NCBI GenBank assembly: GCA_022710255.1
Contig: JAKLHG010000288.1
Location: forward strand, 1 to 5,602
Source of the DNA: Candidatus Hydrogenedentota bacterium
GTDB taxonomy: Bacteria > Hydrogenedentota > Hydrogenedentia > Hydrogenedentales > CAITNO01
Length of the DNA stretch: 5,602 nucleotides
Reading direction: 5' to 3'
The notes under the pieces are model-generated. The model worked only from the letters and a program-made list of their open reading frames with translations. It was not told the DNA's origin and searched no databases. Positions within the stretch are counted from its first letter, which is position 1, and every line of letters begins with the position of its first letter. This document shows, in pieces, positions 1 to 5,602 of this stretch. A program made the translations under genes and the position numbers.

Positions 1-3000
1 TGAAAAGTGGCCAGGGATACAAAACGATATATATTCGCTTGCGTGATCGCGCAGGAAATGTCTCCATGCTTCCGATTACGGACACCATAGTATTGAAACC
101 TAATTCCCTCATCGTAGATCGAGAAGGTTCCGGCGAGGTTAAAGCATTTCTCGGAGACGCTATTGTGCTTGAAGTGGTTCCCCGGAACATATTCGGCGCG
201 ATTCAGTCTTATGAGTGGTTTAAAGATGGTGTCGCCATCGAAGGTTTGGGACCGGTGCTTGCCATAGATAATTTTGAGGAAACCGACATGGGAAGTTATG
301 TCTGCCGGGTTGCCGACGAAGTGGAAATTGCTGAATCGCTGCCGTTCCAGATCGGTATCTCCGAGGAAAAGCCTGTCCCTGTGGCTTCATGGAAGGTTTT
401 GGTCCTGTTGATTGCGGGGTTGATAGTCACAGCCGGCGCCCTTCTGACTCGCACACGTCGCTCTTTCGCCACGTTGCTTTTATTCTCAGGATTTCTACTG
501 TTCCTGCCTGGTATCACCGTCGCGGAGGTTACTGTGGTCTATTCCGCCAGAGCTGAGTTACCCATGGACCTCAGTGATGAAGCCATGACGGATTTGGCAC
601 TGGAGCGTGGTTCTATAGAAATCTGGACCCGCCTGGAGAATGGCGAGGTTAAGCGCCAGTTGTCCCGTCTGGGGGAACCGGGCGTGGCCAATCCCGGTTT
701 TTCTTCCTTTCAGCGGGAAGGATTTGCGGAAGAACTGGGCAAGGGGCTTCCCGTAACCCTACTCAAAGATGGAACTGAAGAACTGTACATCCCGCTTTCA
801 GACGAGGCCGTGCGCGTATACTCCCAGAACCTGAACAAAGGGGTGGATGAACCCTCCTTTGAAATGAAGATTGTGGTGAATGGGAAACCCCTCGTCTCAG
901 AAAAACGCTACGAAACATTTGTGGACCAGGTCGTGCGCCCGGATATACTCCGGCTGGATTATCCTGACGGGGCGATCATACAAGTCTTCGAATATACGAA
1001 TACGCCTCCCGCCCCATTACCGCCGGTGTATCTGCGCAAGGTTGGCGTTGACGATGAAGAAAAGTCCGATGCCTATCCGAAATCATGGGTTACGAAAGAT
1101 GCCGGCGACGTTCAGACGCGGGAGGTGCAGTTCATTGTGCCGCCCCAAGGCCTGGGCAACCTGGGCTTTGACTCCGGCTGGGTGCCTGGAGGTTCGGGCC
1201 CCGATCCAGGCGGCTTCATTATCCAGGTACGCCTCAAAGCTCAGGCGGGTTATACCTATGATGCGGCAGTGAACGGCACTTTCAATTTATACCCCTTTGA
1301 ATCCTATAGCGAATTAGGGATTGGACCGGCCATGGGCAACTGGGGCTTCTATTTTGGTGCTGAATTCTTTATGAAAGCGGCCTTTGATATTCCCCCAATC
1401 CTGGGATTCGACCTCGAACCCTTCATTGTGGACATTCCCTACGTGCCGGATTTTAACATGGTGGCTTCGGACCGGGACTATTTCAACTCCTGGCTGTTGG
1501 ATTCGCAATCCACCGTTCGTGATGATGCCGCACGAACCAACGTAGTCAACATGGAAATCATTTCACTGCTGATTACACAGGGAGTCATCCCCGAACTGCC
1601 GGATTGGGTGCCTCTGCCGAAAGTGGGGGTTTCCCTGGATGTCGGCGCGATCGCTGACGGCAGCCTGACCTGCGAAAGCATTACCCTGAGCGACGGCACG
1701 CAATACGTAAGCGAAGGGCAACAGATTTGGGTGTATGTCCCCCCCACCGGATATCATGCCATCGCCGAATACCTTGAGAAAGCCAGTCTAAATCTGGGCG
1801 TAAAGTTCTATCCCTCCGTGTATTTTTCCTGGGATCTGTACGTGTTCGATTTCAGTTATAGGTGGCCGACGGATTTCAATGACCCCGACAATCTGCTGGC
1901 CCGGCTCGAATGGCTTCCCATTATGCATGACAATTTCCCGTTCACCAACGCTGAGCTTAATTTTACGGGACAGCCCAGCACCTTGCCCGCAAATGATTGG
2001 TTTACGGAACTGTTCGTGCCTGTGCTAAGGACCAATGATGTCAGTCATCGTCAGGTCCGGTTTACGCCGAACTTGTCCAATAACTTCTACAGTGCCTGCG
2101 TCGGTGATGCCAGCGCCTTCAGGACGGATCCCGCCGGTGGTACCCCCGTAACGCTTGGTGATGACGCATTTGTTGAAGTTGCGCTGACCGAGGGCAAACA
2201 GATTCCACTATACGGCGTCTACTACGACTCCTTCTACATCGGAAGTAATGGATATATCACATTCAATACGGGGGATACCACCAGCGAATCCAATCTTGAA
2301 AATCACTTCAACCAGCCCCGTATATCAGGACTGTTTCTCAACATGAATCCCGCTGCGGGCGGCGCGATTTCCTATAAACAGCTGCCCAATCGCGTTGTGG
2401 TGACCTATGACCATGTCCGTCTCGCCAATATCATTACGGAGCAGACGGCCAACTTCCAGATTGAAATGTTTTTTGATGGGCGCATTGTTATTACCTGGCT
2501 CCAGGAAGATACCTACGTCGGGCTCATCGGTTTGTCGCGTGGGGAAGGCGTTCCTGAAGAATTTGAACACAGCGATTTTACCCAATATCCGGGTTGTCTG
2601 ACTCCCATTGCCCCCGAATACGGCATACGGGTAAACTTTGCGCCCCCTGAAGTCCTTCCCTATGAGCCGCGCTGGCGTGCTGGCTCAGGCGACTGGATGA
2701 CCACCGGCACTTACGTTTCGGTTCCCTTGGGCGAAAACTGGGTGTATTTTAATTACATCCCCTTGTATTGGACAGCTCCAGGCGCCACCTTGACCCAGGT
2801 AAACACCCCCGATGTGTTTGTCGACTTGTATCCGGAATGGATTCGTTCCACGGGAACGGTCACGGTTTCCACCCAGCCTGAAATGGTCTCCTGGACAGTG
2901 ACGGATATCGAAGGCGGTATCCATTCGGGTACGGGCACGGCAGTACTGGATAACATCCCGACCGGCATGACGACCATCGAATGGCTGCCTTTGGCTACCT

Positions 3001-4382
3001 ATCAAACACCGGATCCCGCAACACAAGAGGCCATGTTATACTCTGGCATGACTATAGACTTTTCAGCGAATTATCCCCCTATTATTGGTCAGGGCGAGGC
3101 CACAGTGATTGTTACCATACAGCCGGAAACCGCCCTCGCCGCAGGGGCGCAATGGCGGGTAAACGCAGGCCCCTGGTTTGACAGCGGATACATGGCCACA
3201 GTTCCGGATGGAGACACGTTGATTGAATTCAAAGAACTCCCTGGATGGACCCGTCCCGTAGCGATAGACTTATTCCTTAACCGTAATACGACGACGTCGT
3301 TTACCCGCGGTTATGGCCGGCAAAAAGGTACCGTCTGGGTCGTTACAGAGCCACCCAATGCGCCTTGGGAATTAACGGATGGCGATGGCATAATGCACTT
3401 CGGCATCGGTGAACAGGTATTACAGAATGTCCCTACCGGTGACGACCTCCAGGTCAGTTGGGGCGGAGTCCTTACCTACACCCCTCCCGTTCCCAATCCA
3501 ACCGTATTCTCCCTGGCGCAAAACGATGTTAAACGTATTGTGGGCGCGTATGTGCCGGTAATAGGCGTCGGTGAGGGTATTGTGTGCGTAGCCCTCTATC
3601 CTCCCGCTGTAGCCAATGCCGGCGCCCAGTGGCGCTTGTTCGGAGATGAATGGCGTGTCAGCGGCGGCATGGTCGCTTCACGTGACGGCGAACAGACCAT
3701 TTTCTTCAGCGATGTGCCCGGATGGATTACTCCTGAAGATATGACGGTCAATGTGGTACGGGATATTACCAACTATTTCGATGCCACCTATGAACGACTC
3801 GCGGGAACGGTAGTCGTGGATGTGACGCCTGAAAACGCTTATTGGACATTGGCCGATGCGGACGGCGGTTCCTATACGCGCATGGGCGATGCCACATTGA
3901 CCGAAGTCCCGTCAGGCGAAGTATCCATCACATGGGGCGAACTGGAAGGCTATGAACCGCCACAGCCCAACCCTGCCTCTTATACATTGGAAGCGGACGC
4001 CACCCTTACCATTACCGGCCAATACATAGAATCCATCCTGACCGCCGATTTCAGCGCATTCCCGCTGACAGGCCCCCCGCCGCTTACGGTCACCTTCCAC
4101 GATGAAAGCGAATCCACGACAAAAGAAATTGTCGACTGGCGCTGGTATTTTGGCGACGGCAAGGTGAGCACGGAACAGCATCCCACCCATGTATATCGTG
4201 ATCCGGGAAGTTATACGGTAACCCTAACTGTGGTTACCTATGACAAGATGGATGTCCTATCCAAGAAACAATATATCACCGTCACTGAAGGATTACCCGC
4301 AACCGGTTTCATTGGACTAAGTATCGCAGTTGCCTTAATTGCAATTTCTGGTTCTCTGGCCAAGATAAAACGAAGGAAATAG
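1..4382 (+). CDS. Large modular surface protein, Ig-like/PKD, LPATG-type C-terminal anchor; 5' partial
   Basis: The frame is open from base 3 to the TAG at 4380-4382 (1459 visible codons). The first usable start, TTG at 39, is not the real one: the residues before it and after it form one motif, GYKTIYIRLRDRAGNVS, typical of the last strands of a bacterial Ig-like domain, so the gene begins upstream. Domains in order: Ig-like end (3-95); I-set-like Ig domain with WFKDG and DMGSYVC (about 108-362); two hydrophobic segments (393-524); unrecognised exported region (525-2060); IGSNGYITF-containing domain (2061-2600); three alternating A/B module pairs (2643-4043); PKD domain with WYFGDG and HVYRDPGSYTVTLTV (4044-4286); anchor LPATGF, hydrophobic stretch and KIKRRK (4293-4379). 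Such architecture is known from secreted or surface-anchored proteins, often in adhesion or glycan binding; no catalytic motif was recognised, so the function is unknown. A terminator follows, so it ends its transcript. Confidence 0.9.
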   Translation, partial: KSGQGYKTIYIRLRDRAGNVSMLPITDTIVLKPNSLIVDREGSGEVKAFLGDAIVLEVVPRNIFGAIQSYEWFKDGVAIEGLGPVLAIDNFEETDMGSYVCRVADEVEIAESLPFQIGISEEKPVPVASWKVLVLLIAGLIVTAGALLTRTRRSFATLLLFSGFLLFLPGITVAEVTVVYSARAELPMDLSDEAMTDLALERGSIEIWTRLENGEVKRQLSRLGEPGVANPGFSSFQREGFAEELGKGLPVTLLKDGTEELYIPLSDEAVRVYSQNLNKGVDEPSFEMKIVVNGKPLVSEKRYETFVDQVVRPDILRLDYPDGAIIQVFEYTNTPPAPLPPVYLRKVGVDDEEKSDAYPKSWVTKDAGDVQTREVQFIVPPQGLGNLGFDSGWVPGGSGPDPGGFIIQVRLKAQAGYTYDAAVNGTFNLYPFESYSELGIGPAMGNWGFYFGAEFFMKAAFDIPPILGFDLEPFIVDIPYVPDFNMVASDRDYFNSWLLDSQSTVRDDAARTNVVNMEIISLLITQGVIPELPDWVPLPKVGVSLDVGAIADGSLTCESITLSDGTQYVSEGQQIWVYVPPTGYHAIAEYLEKASLNLGVKFYPSVYFSWDLYVFDFSYRWPTDFNDPDNLLARLEWLPIMHDNFPFTNAELNFTGQPSTLPANDWFTELFVPVLRTNDVSHRQVRFTPNLSNNFYSACVGDASAFRTDPAGGTPVTLGDDAFVEVALTEGKQIPLYGVYYDSFYIGSNGYITFNTGDTTSESNLENHFNQPRISGLFLNMNPAAGGAISYKQLPNRVVVTYDHVRLANIITEQTANFQIEMFFDGRIVITWLQEDTYVGLIGLSRGEGVPEEFEHSDFTQYPGCLTPIAPEYGIRVNFAPPEVLPYEPRWRAGSGDWMTTGTYVSVPLGENWVYFNYIPLYWTAPGATLTQVNTPDVFVDLYPEWIRSTGTVTVSTQPEMVSWTVTDIEGGIHSGTGTAVLDNIPTGMTTIEWLPLATYQTPDPATQEAMLYSGMTIDFSANYPPIIGQGEATVIVTIQPETALAAGAQWRVNAGPWFDSGYMATVPDGDTLIEFKELPGWTRPVAIDLFLNRNTTTSFTRGYGRQKGTVWVVTEPPNAPWELTDGDGIMHFGIGEQVLQNVPTGDDLQVSWGGVLTYTPPVPNPTVFSLAQNDVKRIVGAYVPVIGVGEGIVCVALYPPAVANAGAQWRLFGDEWRVSGGMVASRDGEQTIFFSDVPGWITPEDMTVNVVRDITNYFDATYERLAGTVVVDVTPENAYWTLADADGGSYTRMGDATLTEVPSGEVSITWGELEGYEPPQPNPASYTLEADATLTITGQYIESILTADFSAFPLTGPPPLTVTFHDESESTTKEIVDWRWYFGDGKVSTEQHPTHVYRDPGSYTVTLTVVTYDKMDVLSKKQYITVTEGLPATGFIGLSIAVALIAISGSLAKIKRRK
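108..362 (+). other. Ig (I-set-like) domain within the surface protein
   Basis: The encoded stretch has the classic Ig pattern: a tryptophan in YEWFKDG (strand C), a short hydrophobic strand (PVLAIDNF), then ETDMGSYVCRV, matching the D.G.Y.C motif of strand F. The partner cysteine of strand B appears to be missing: the corresponding strand reads DAIVLEVV. The domain therefore has only the strand-F cysteine and cannot form the usual intradomain disulfide. Similar Ig domains in bacterial surface proteins act as spacers or binding modules; which applies here cannot be told. Confidence 0.7.
372..524 (+). other. Internal anchor-like segment followed by signal-peptide-like segment (possible fusion junction)
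   Basis: Bases 375-461 encode VPVASW, then a hydrophobic stretch (VLVLLIAGLIVTAGALLT), then RTRR, the three-part layout of a C-terminal sorting signal. It resembles the protein's real C-terminus (LPATGF, hydrophobic stretch, KIKRRK). Immediately after, bases 459-524 encode RRSFATLLLFSGFLLFL and PGITVA, which look like a signal peptide with a plausible cleavage site after TVA (next residue Glu at 525). No stop, ATG or convincing ribosome binding site lies between them; only TTG (420, 474) or CTG (444) could restart translation. Read as one protein, the segments would form a membrane hairpin with RTRR in the cytoplasm, which satisfies the positive-inside rule. Read historically, they are the end of one gene and the start of another. 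Confidence 0.6.
2061..2600 (+). other. Extracellular domain with IGSNGYITF core (nidogen-like style)
   Basis: This part of the surface protein has an internally coherent pattern: SFYIGSNGYITF near 2230-2270, then HFNQPRISGLFLNMNP, AISYKQLPNRVVVTY, FQIEMFFDGRIVITW and GLIGLSRGEG, ending with YPGC. The order (a glycine-asparagine turn, a statement of small departures from a reference, a V.V.Y strand, an FQ.E.F.DG.I strand) recalls the nidogen-like extracellular fold seen in many secreted bacterial and animal proteins. Two cysteines, in SACVGD near its start and YPGC at its end, could form a disulfide closing the domain. The assignment is by pattern memory only. Confidence 0.45.
2643..4043 (+). 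repeat. Three alternating pairs of beta-rich modules (A1-B1-A2-B2-A3-B3)
   Basis: The protein alternates two different modules of about 70-80 residues each. Type A (2643-2852, 3096-3326, 3573-3803) carries the 'AGAQWRV' and 'PGW..P' signatures: A2 has AGAQWRVNAGPWFDSG and LPGWTRP, A3 has AGAQWRLFGDEWRVSG and VPGWITP; A1 is diverged (PRWRAGSGDWMTTG). Type B (2853-3095, 3327-3572, 3804-4043) begins GTV.V, has W.L.D.DG in the first third, a VPTG or VPSG turn, a WG.L..Y.PP.PNP segment (weaker in B1) and ends near G.Y. The copies are clearly related in protein but diverged in DNA, so they are old duplications and not recent slippage. Type A is a common repeat in surface proteins of PVC-like and related environmental bacteria; type B I cannot name. 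Such tandem beta modules usually form a stalk. Confidence 0.75.
4044..4286 (+). other. PKD domain of the surface protein
   Basis: The stretch begins ADFSAFPLTGPPPLTVTFHD, contains DWRWYFGDGKVS and ends HVYRDPGSYTVTLTV. These match the PKD consensus (A.F...P..G..P..V.F.D, W.FGDG, H.Y..PG.Y.V.L.V) throughout, with normal length of about 80 residues. PKD domains are beta-sandwich extracellular modules, often placed next to the membrane or wall anchor or beside glycan-binding domains. Here it is the last folded domain before the C-terminal anchor. Confidence 0.9.
4293..4379 (+). other. C-terminal anchor signal: LPATG motif, hydrophobic stretch, basic tail
   Basis: The final 29 residues are LPATGF, a hydrophobic segment (IGLSIAVALIAISGSLA) and KIKRRK before the stop. 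This is the three-part layout of a sortase- or exosortase-class sorting signal, and the motif itself matches the classic LPxTG. In that class the enzyme cuts in the motif and attaches the protein to the wall or envelope. If the host is a diderm, a sortase-like role is not assured; the segment could also be a plain tail anchor or the substrate of another processing enzyme. No processing enzyme gene is in the window. Confidence 0.7.
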
Positions 4383-4404
4383 CGCCCTTACCCGATACTA
4401 CCGC

Positions 4405-4440
4405 TGCGCGGCAGAGTTCAAGTCCTGCCGCACATTTTTA
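4405..4440 (+). terminator. Rho-independent terminator of the surface-protein gene
   Basis: A 10-base left arm TGCGCGGCAG (4405-4414) pairs with CTGCCGCACA (4425-4434), giving nine Watson-Crick pairs and one C-A mismatch around a 10-base loop, followed directly by ATTTTTA. It starts 22 bases after the stop codon at 4382, the usual place for an intrinsic terminator. It separates the surface-protein gene from the downstream reductase gene, arguing that they are not one operon. Stem strength was judged by eye, not by folding software. Confidence 0.85.
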
Positions 4441-4710
4441 CTTCGCGACAAATTGTGTATTCGCTATCGCTGTATCCCCTCCCCCCCGGGCAACAGGGTC
4501 CCACCCACGGATTTATCTTGCGTAGAAATTGACGCGCTTGCGTCTTACAACGACGGGAAAAACAGCATGTTGGTCAGCAAAGGGAAACGACTTAACGACA
4601 CAGCCTTAAGAATTCTCACCGACATAGCCGGTGGATTAACTTTGATTTAAGCGAACTTGGGCTTGACGCCGCGTCTTTTATCCTGGCAATGTGTCTTGCT
4701 CTTCTGTCTG
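4441..4710. other. Intergenic stretch with no supported gene
   Basis: No reading frame here looks protein-coding. A 65-codon frame at 4453-4650 begins with TTG, has no ribosome binding site and crosses a C-rich run (CCCCTCCCCCCCGGG near 4479-4493). Two small hairpins can be drawn, GACGC/GCGTC at 4531-4544 and CACCG/CGGTG at 4617-4633, but neither has a T-tract or known RNA motif. TTGACG at 4663-4668 resembles a -35 box but has no good -10 at the right distance. The stretch may hold upstream control sites for the next gene or be a decayed gene. Confidence 0.5.
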
Positions 4711-4719
4711 TGCTAAAAT
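4711..4719 (+). promoter_or_regulatory. Possible extended -10 promoter for the pfaD-like gene
   Basis: TGCTAAAAT matches the extended -10 form TGnTATAAT with one mismatch in the hexamer. No convincing -35 lies 16-18 bases upstream (GTGTCT region), but extended -10 promoters can work without one. Transcription would start near 4726, leaving a leader of about 45 bases to the ATG at 4771. It lies between a good terminator and the next gene, where a promoter is required if that gene starts a transcript. Sigma-factor preferences of the host are unknown. Confidence 0.35.
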
Positions 4720-4770
4720 GACCATCACATAACTCTTTTTGACTGCTATGCGGCGGGAAAACAACCATAT

Positions 4771-5602
4771 ATGTCTTTGGAAAAACAGTATAAGGTGGGG
4801 ATGCAAACAGATTCTCTTTGTGGCGCAACAGTGTGTAAAACACTGGAAGAGGCCTTGACCCATCTTGACAAGGCACTCTTTGTGTACGAGAAGGAAACGG
4901 CGCTTTTTTTTGCAGTGGGGTTTTGGAACGGGGGTAAACTATCAATCGTGCCTGATGATGCGCGGTTATTGGCCTTTGCGCCCCCATGTCTTCCCTCACA
5001 CCTCGGAGACGTCTCTTTCTGCAGGGACCTTAAGATTTCCTTTCCATGTTATGCGGGCAGCATGGCCCATGGCATTTCTTCAGAGCAATTGATTCGCTCC
5101 ATGGCAATTGCCGGCATGCTGGGTTTTTACGGTTCCGCCGGGCTGTCATTGGAAGAACTGGAACGAGTGATAATCCGTCTTTCCTCACAATGCAAAGACC
5201 GTTCCTTCGGGGTGAACCTGCTGAACAGCCCGGAAGACAGTTCCCGGGAGCACGGGGTAGTAGAGTTGCTGCTTAAACACAATGTTCAACTGGCCGAGGC
5301 GTCAGCCTATATTATTCCCTCTCCTGCCTTAATAAAGTACCGGGTTAAAGGAGTAAAGAAAACCGCAGGCGGAATGATTGAGTCCCATAACCATCTCATC
5401 GCCAAAGTATCCCGCCTGGAAATTGCTCGCCGTTTTTTGGAACCACCGCCCTTAAAGGTGCTGGAGCAACTGCAAACAAACGGCGAAATCACCCCCGAGG
5501 AAGCAAACCTTGGCCGAAACCTTCCTGTGGCGCAGTACATCACCGTAGAAGCGGATTCCGCCGGTCATACCGACCATCGGCCTGCTCTATCCATATTCCC
5601 GG
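4771..5602 (+). CDS. pfaD: PfaD-family trans-acting enoyl reductase, 3' partial
   Basis: PfaD proteins are FMN-dependent enoyl reductases of the nitronate monooxygenase-like TIM-barrel family that act in trans on carrier-bound chains of polyunsaturated fatty acid synthases and related polyketide synthases. The 277 visible residues follow the family closely: an N-terminal region leading to PPCLPSHLGDVSFCRD, then PCYAGSMAHGISSEQLIRSM (residues 92-111), GMLGFYGSAGLSLEELE, GVNLLNSP (147-154), ALIKYRVKG, HLIAKVSRLEIARRFLEPPP, and VEADSAGHTDHRP (259-271), a flavin-site signature of the family. PfaD is usually around 500-550 residues, so about half is beyond the right edge. The frame opens after TAA at 4714-4716. 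ATG 4771 has only a weak GGGAAA upstream; ATG 4801, preceded by AAGG at 5 bases, is an equally plausible start. It is terminator-isolated from the gene to its left, so any synthase partners should be downstream. Whether the product is a PUFA, another secondary lipid or a polyketide cannot be told. Confidence 0.9.
   Translation, partial: MSLEKQYKVGMQTDSLCGATVCKTLEEALTHLDKALFVYEKETALFFAVGFWNGGKLSIVPDDARLLAFAPPCLPSHLGDVSFCRDLKISFPCYAGSMAHGISSEQLIRSMAIAGMLGFYGSAGLSLEELERVIIRLSSQCKDRSFGVNLLNSPEDSSREHGVVELLLKHNVQLAEASAYIIPSPALIKYRVKGVKKTAGGMIESHNHLIAKVSRLEIARRFLEPPPLKVLEQLQTNGEITPEEANLGRNLPVAQYITVEADSAGHTDHRPALSIFP
4792..4797 (+). promoter_or_regulatory. Candidate ribosome binding site favouring the ATG at 4801
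   Basis: AAGGTG lies just ahead of ATG 4801; its AAGG core is 5 bases from the start, at the short end of normal spacing. The upstream ATG at 4771 has only GGGAAA at 10 bases. The 10 residues between the two starts (MSLEKQYKVG) are not part of any conserved PfaD element I recognise, so this site could place the true start at 4801. Confidence 0.35.

Noticed and set aside
39..41. TTG as the start of the large surface protein
   Set aside because: The frame is open to the window edge and the residues before it complete an Ig-like motif (GYKTIYIRLRDRAGNVS), so translation must begin upstream.
2853..4043. Recent DNA-level tandem repeat or recombination hot spot
   Set aside because: The module copies are similar only in protein; I see no long identical DNA stretches among them.
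4405..4434. GTTCAAGTC loop flanked by paired arms, resembling a tRNA T-arm
   Set aside because: No acceptor, D-arm or anticodon arm can be drawn upstream (that DNA is the end of the surface-protein gene), the stem is longer than a T-stem and a T-tract follows, so it is a terminator with a chance loop sequence.
4453..4650. 65-codon frame on the + strand in the intergenic gap
   Set aside because: TTG start with no ribosome binding site, crosses a C-run, and its composition and product look like nothing known.
4663..4690. Sigma-70-type promoter with TTGACG as -35
   Set aside because: At 16-18 bases downstream only GCAATG or CAATGT are found, poor -10 matches; the extended -10 at 4711-4719 is a better candidate.
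4616..4999. 127-codon frame on the - strand over the start of the pfaD-like gene
   Set aside because: It lies opposite the PfaD N-terminus and the gap; the product is low-complexity and basic with no domain, typical of an antisense shadow.
5307..5543. 78-codon frame on the - strand
   Set aside because: Fully opposite conserved PfaD sequence; shadow frame.

Overview
The window looks like chromosomal DNA from an environmental bacterium, probably with a diderm envelope, and fits the PVC / Lentisphaerae / Hydrogenedentes-like range better than Proteobacteria or Firmicutes. This is an inference from style: a giant multi-domain secreted protein built from Ig-like, 'WRV..G.W' and PKD modules, ending in an LP.TG-like anchor with a hydrophobic stretch and basic tail. 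No rRNA, tRNA or marker gene is present to fix the taxonomy. No mobile element or CRISPR array is visible.

Region 1 (1-4382, + strand) is one continuous reading frame, already open at the left edge, so its true start is upstream. It encodes the C-terminal 1459 residues of a large surface protein. In order it has: the end of a bacterial Ig-like domain, one I-set-like Ig domain, an internal sorting-signal-like segment followed directly by a signal-peptide-like segment (372-524), about 1.5 kb of unrecognised exported sequence, a domain with an 'IGSNGYITF' core, three alternating pairs of two beta-rich modules, a PKD domain, and a terminal LPATG + hydrophobic + KIKRRK tail. The internal junction looks like the tail of one surface protein joined in frame to the front of another.

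Region 2 (4383-4770) is intergenic. It starts with a convincing rho-independent terminator (4405-4440) that ends the surface-protein gene. A possible extended -10 promoter (4711-4719) lies just ahead of the next gene. I see nothing convincing in the roughly 270 bases between them.

Region 3 (4771-5602, + strand, running off the right edge) is the N-terminal half of a PfaD-family flavin enoyl reductase, the trans-acting reductase of polyunsaturated fatty acid and related polyketide synthases. Because it has its own terminator-isolated start, it may open a secondary-lipid or polyketide operon whose other genes lie to the right. Nothing links the two genes functionally apart from shared orientation.
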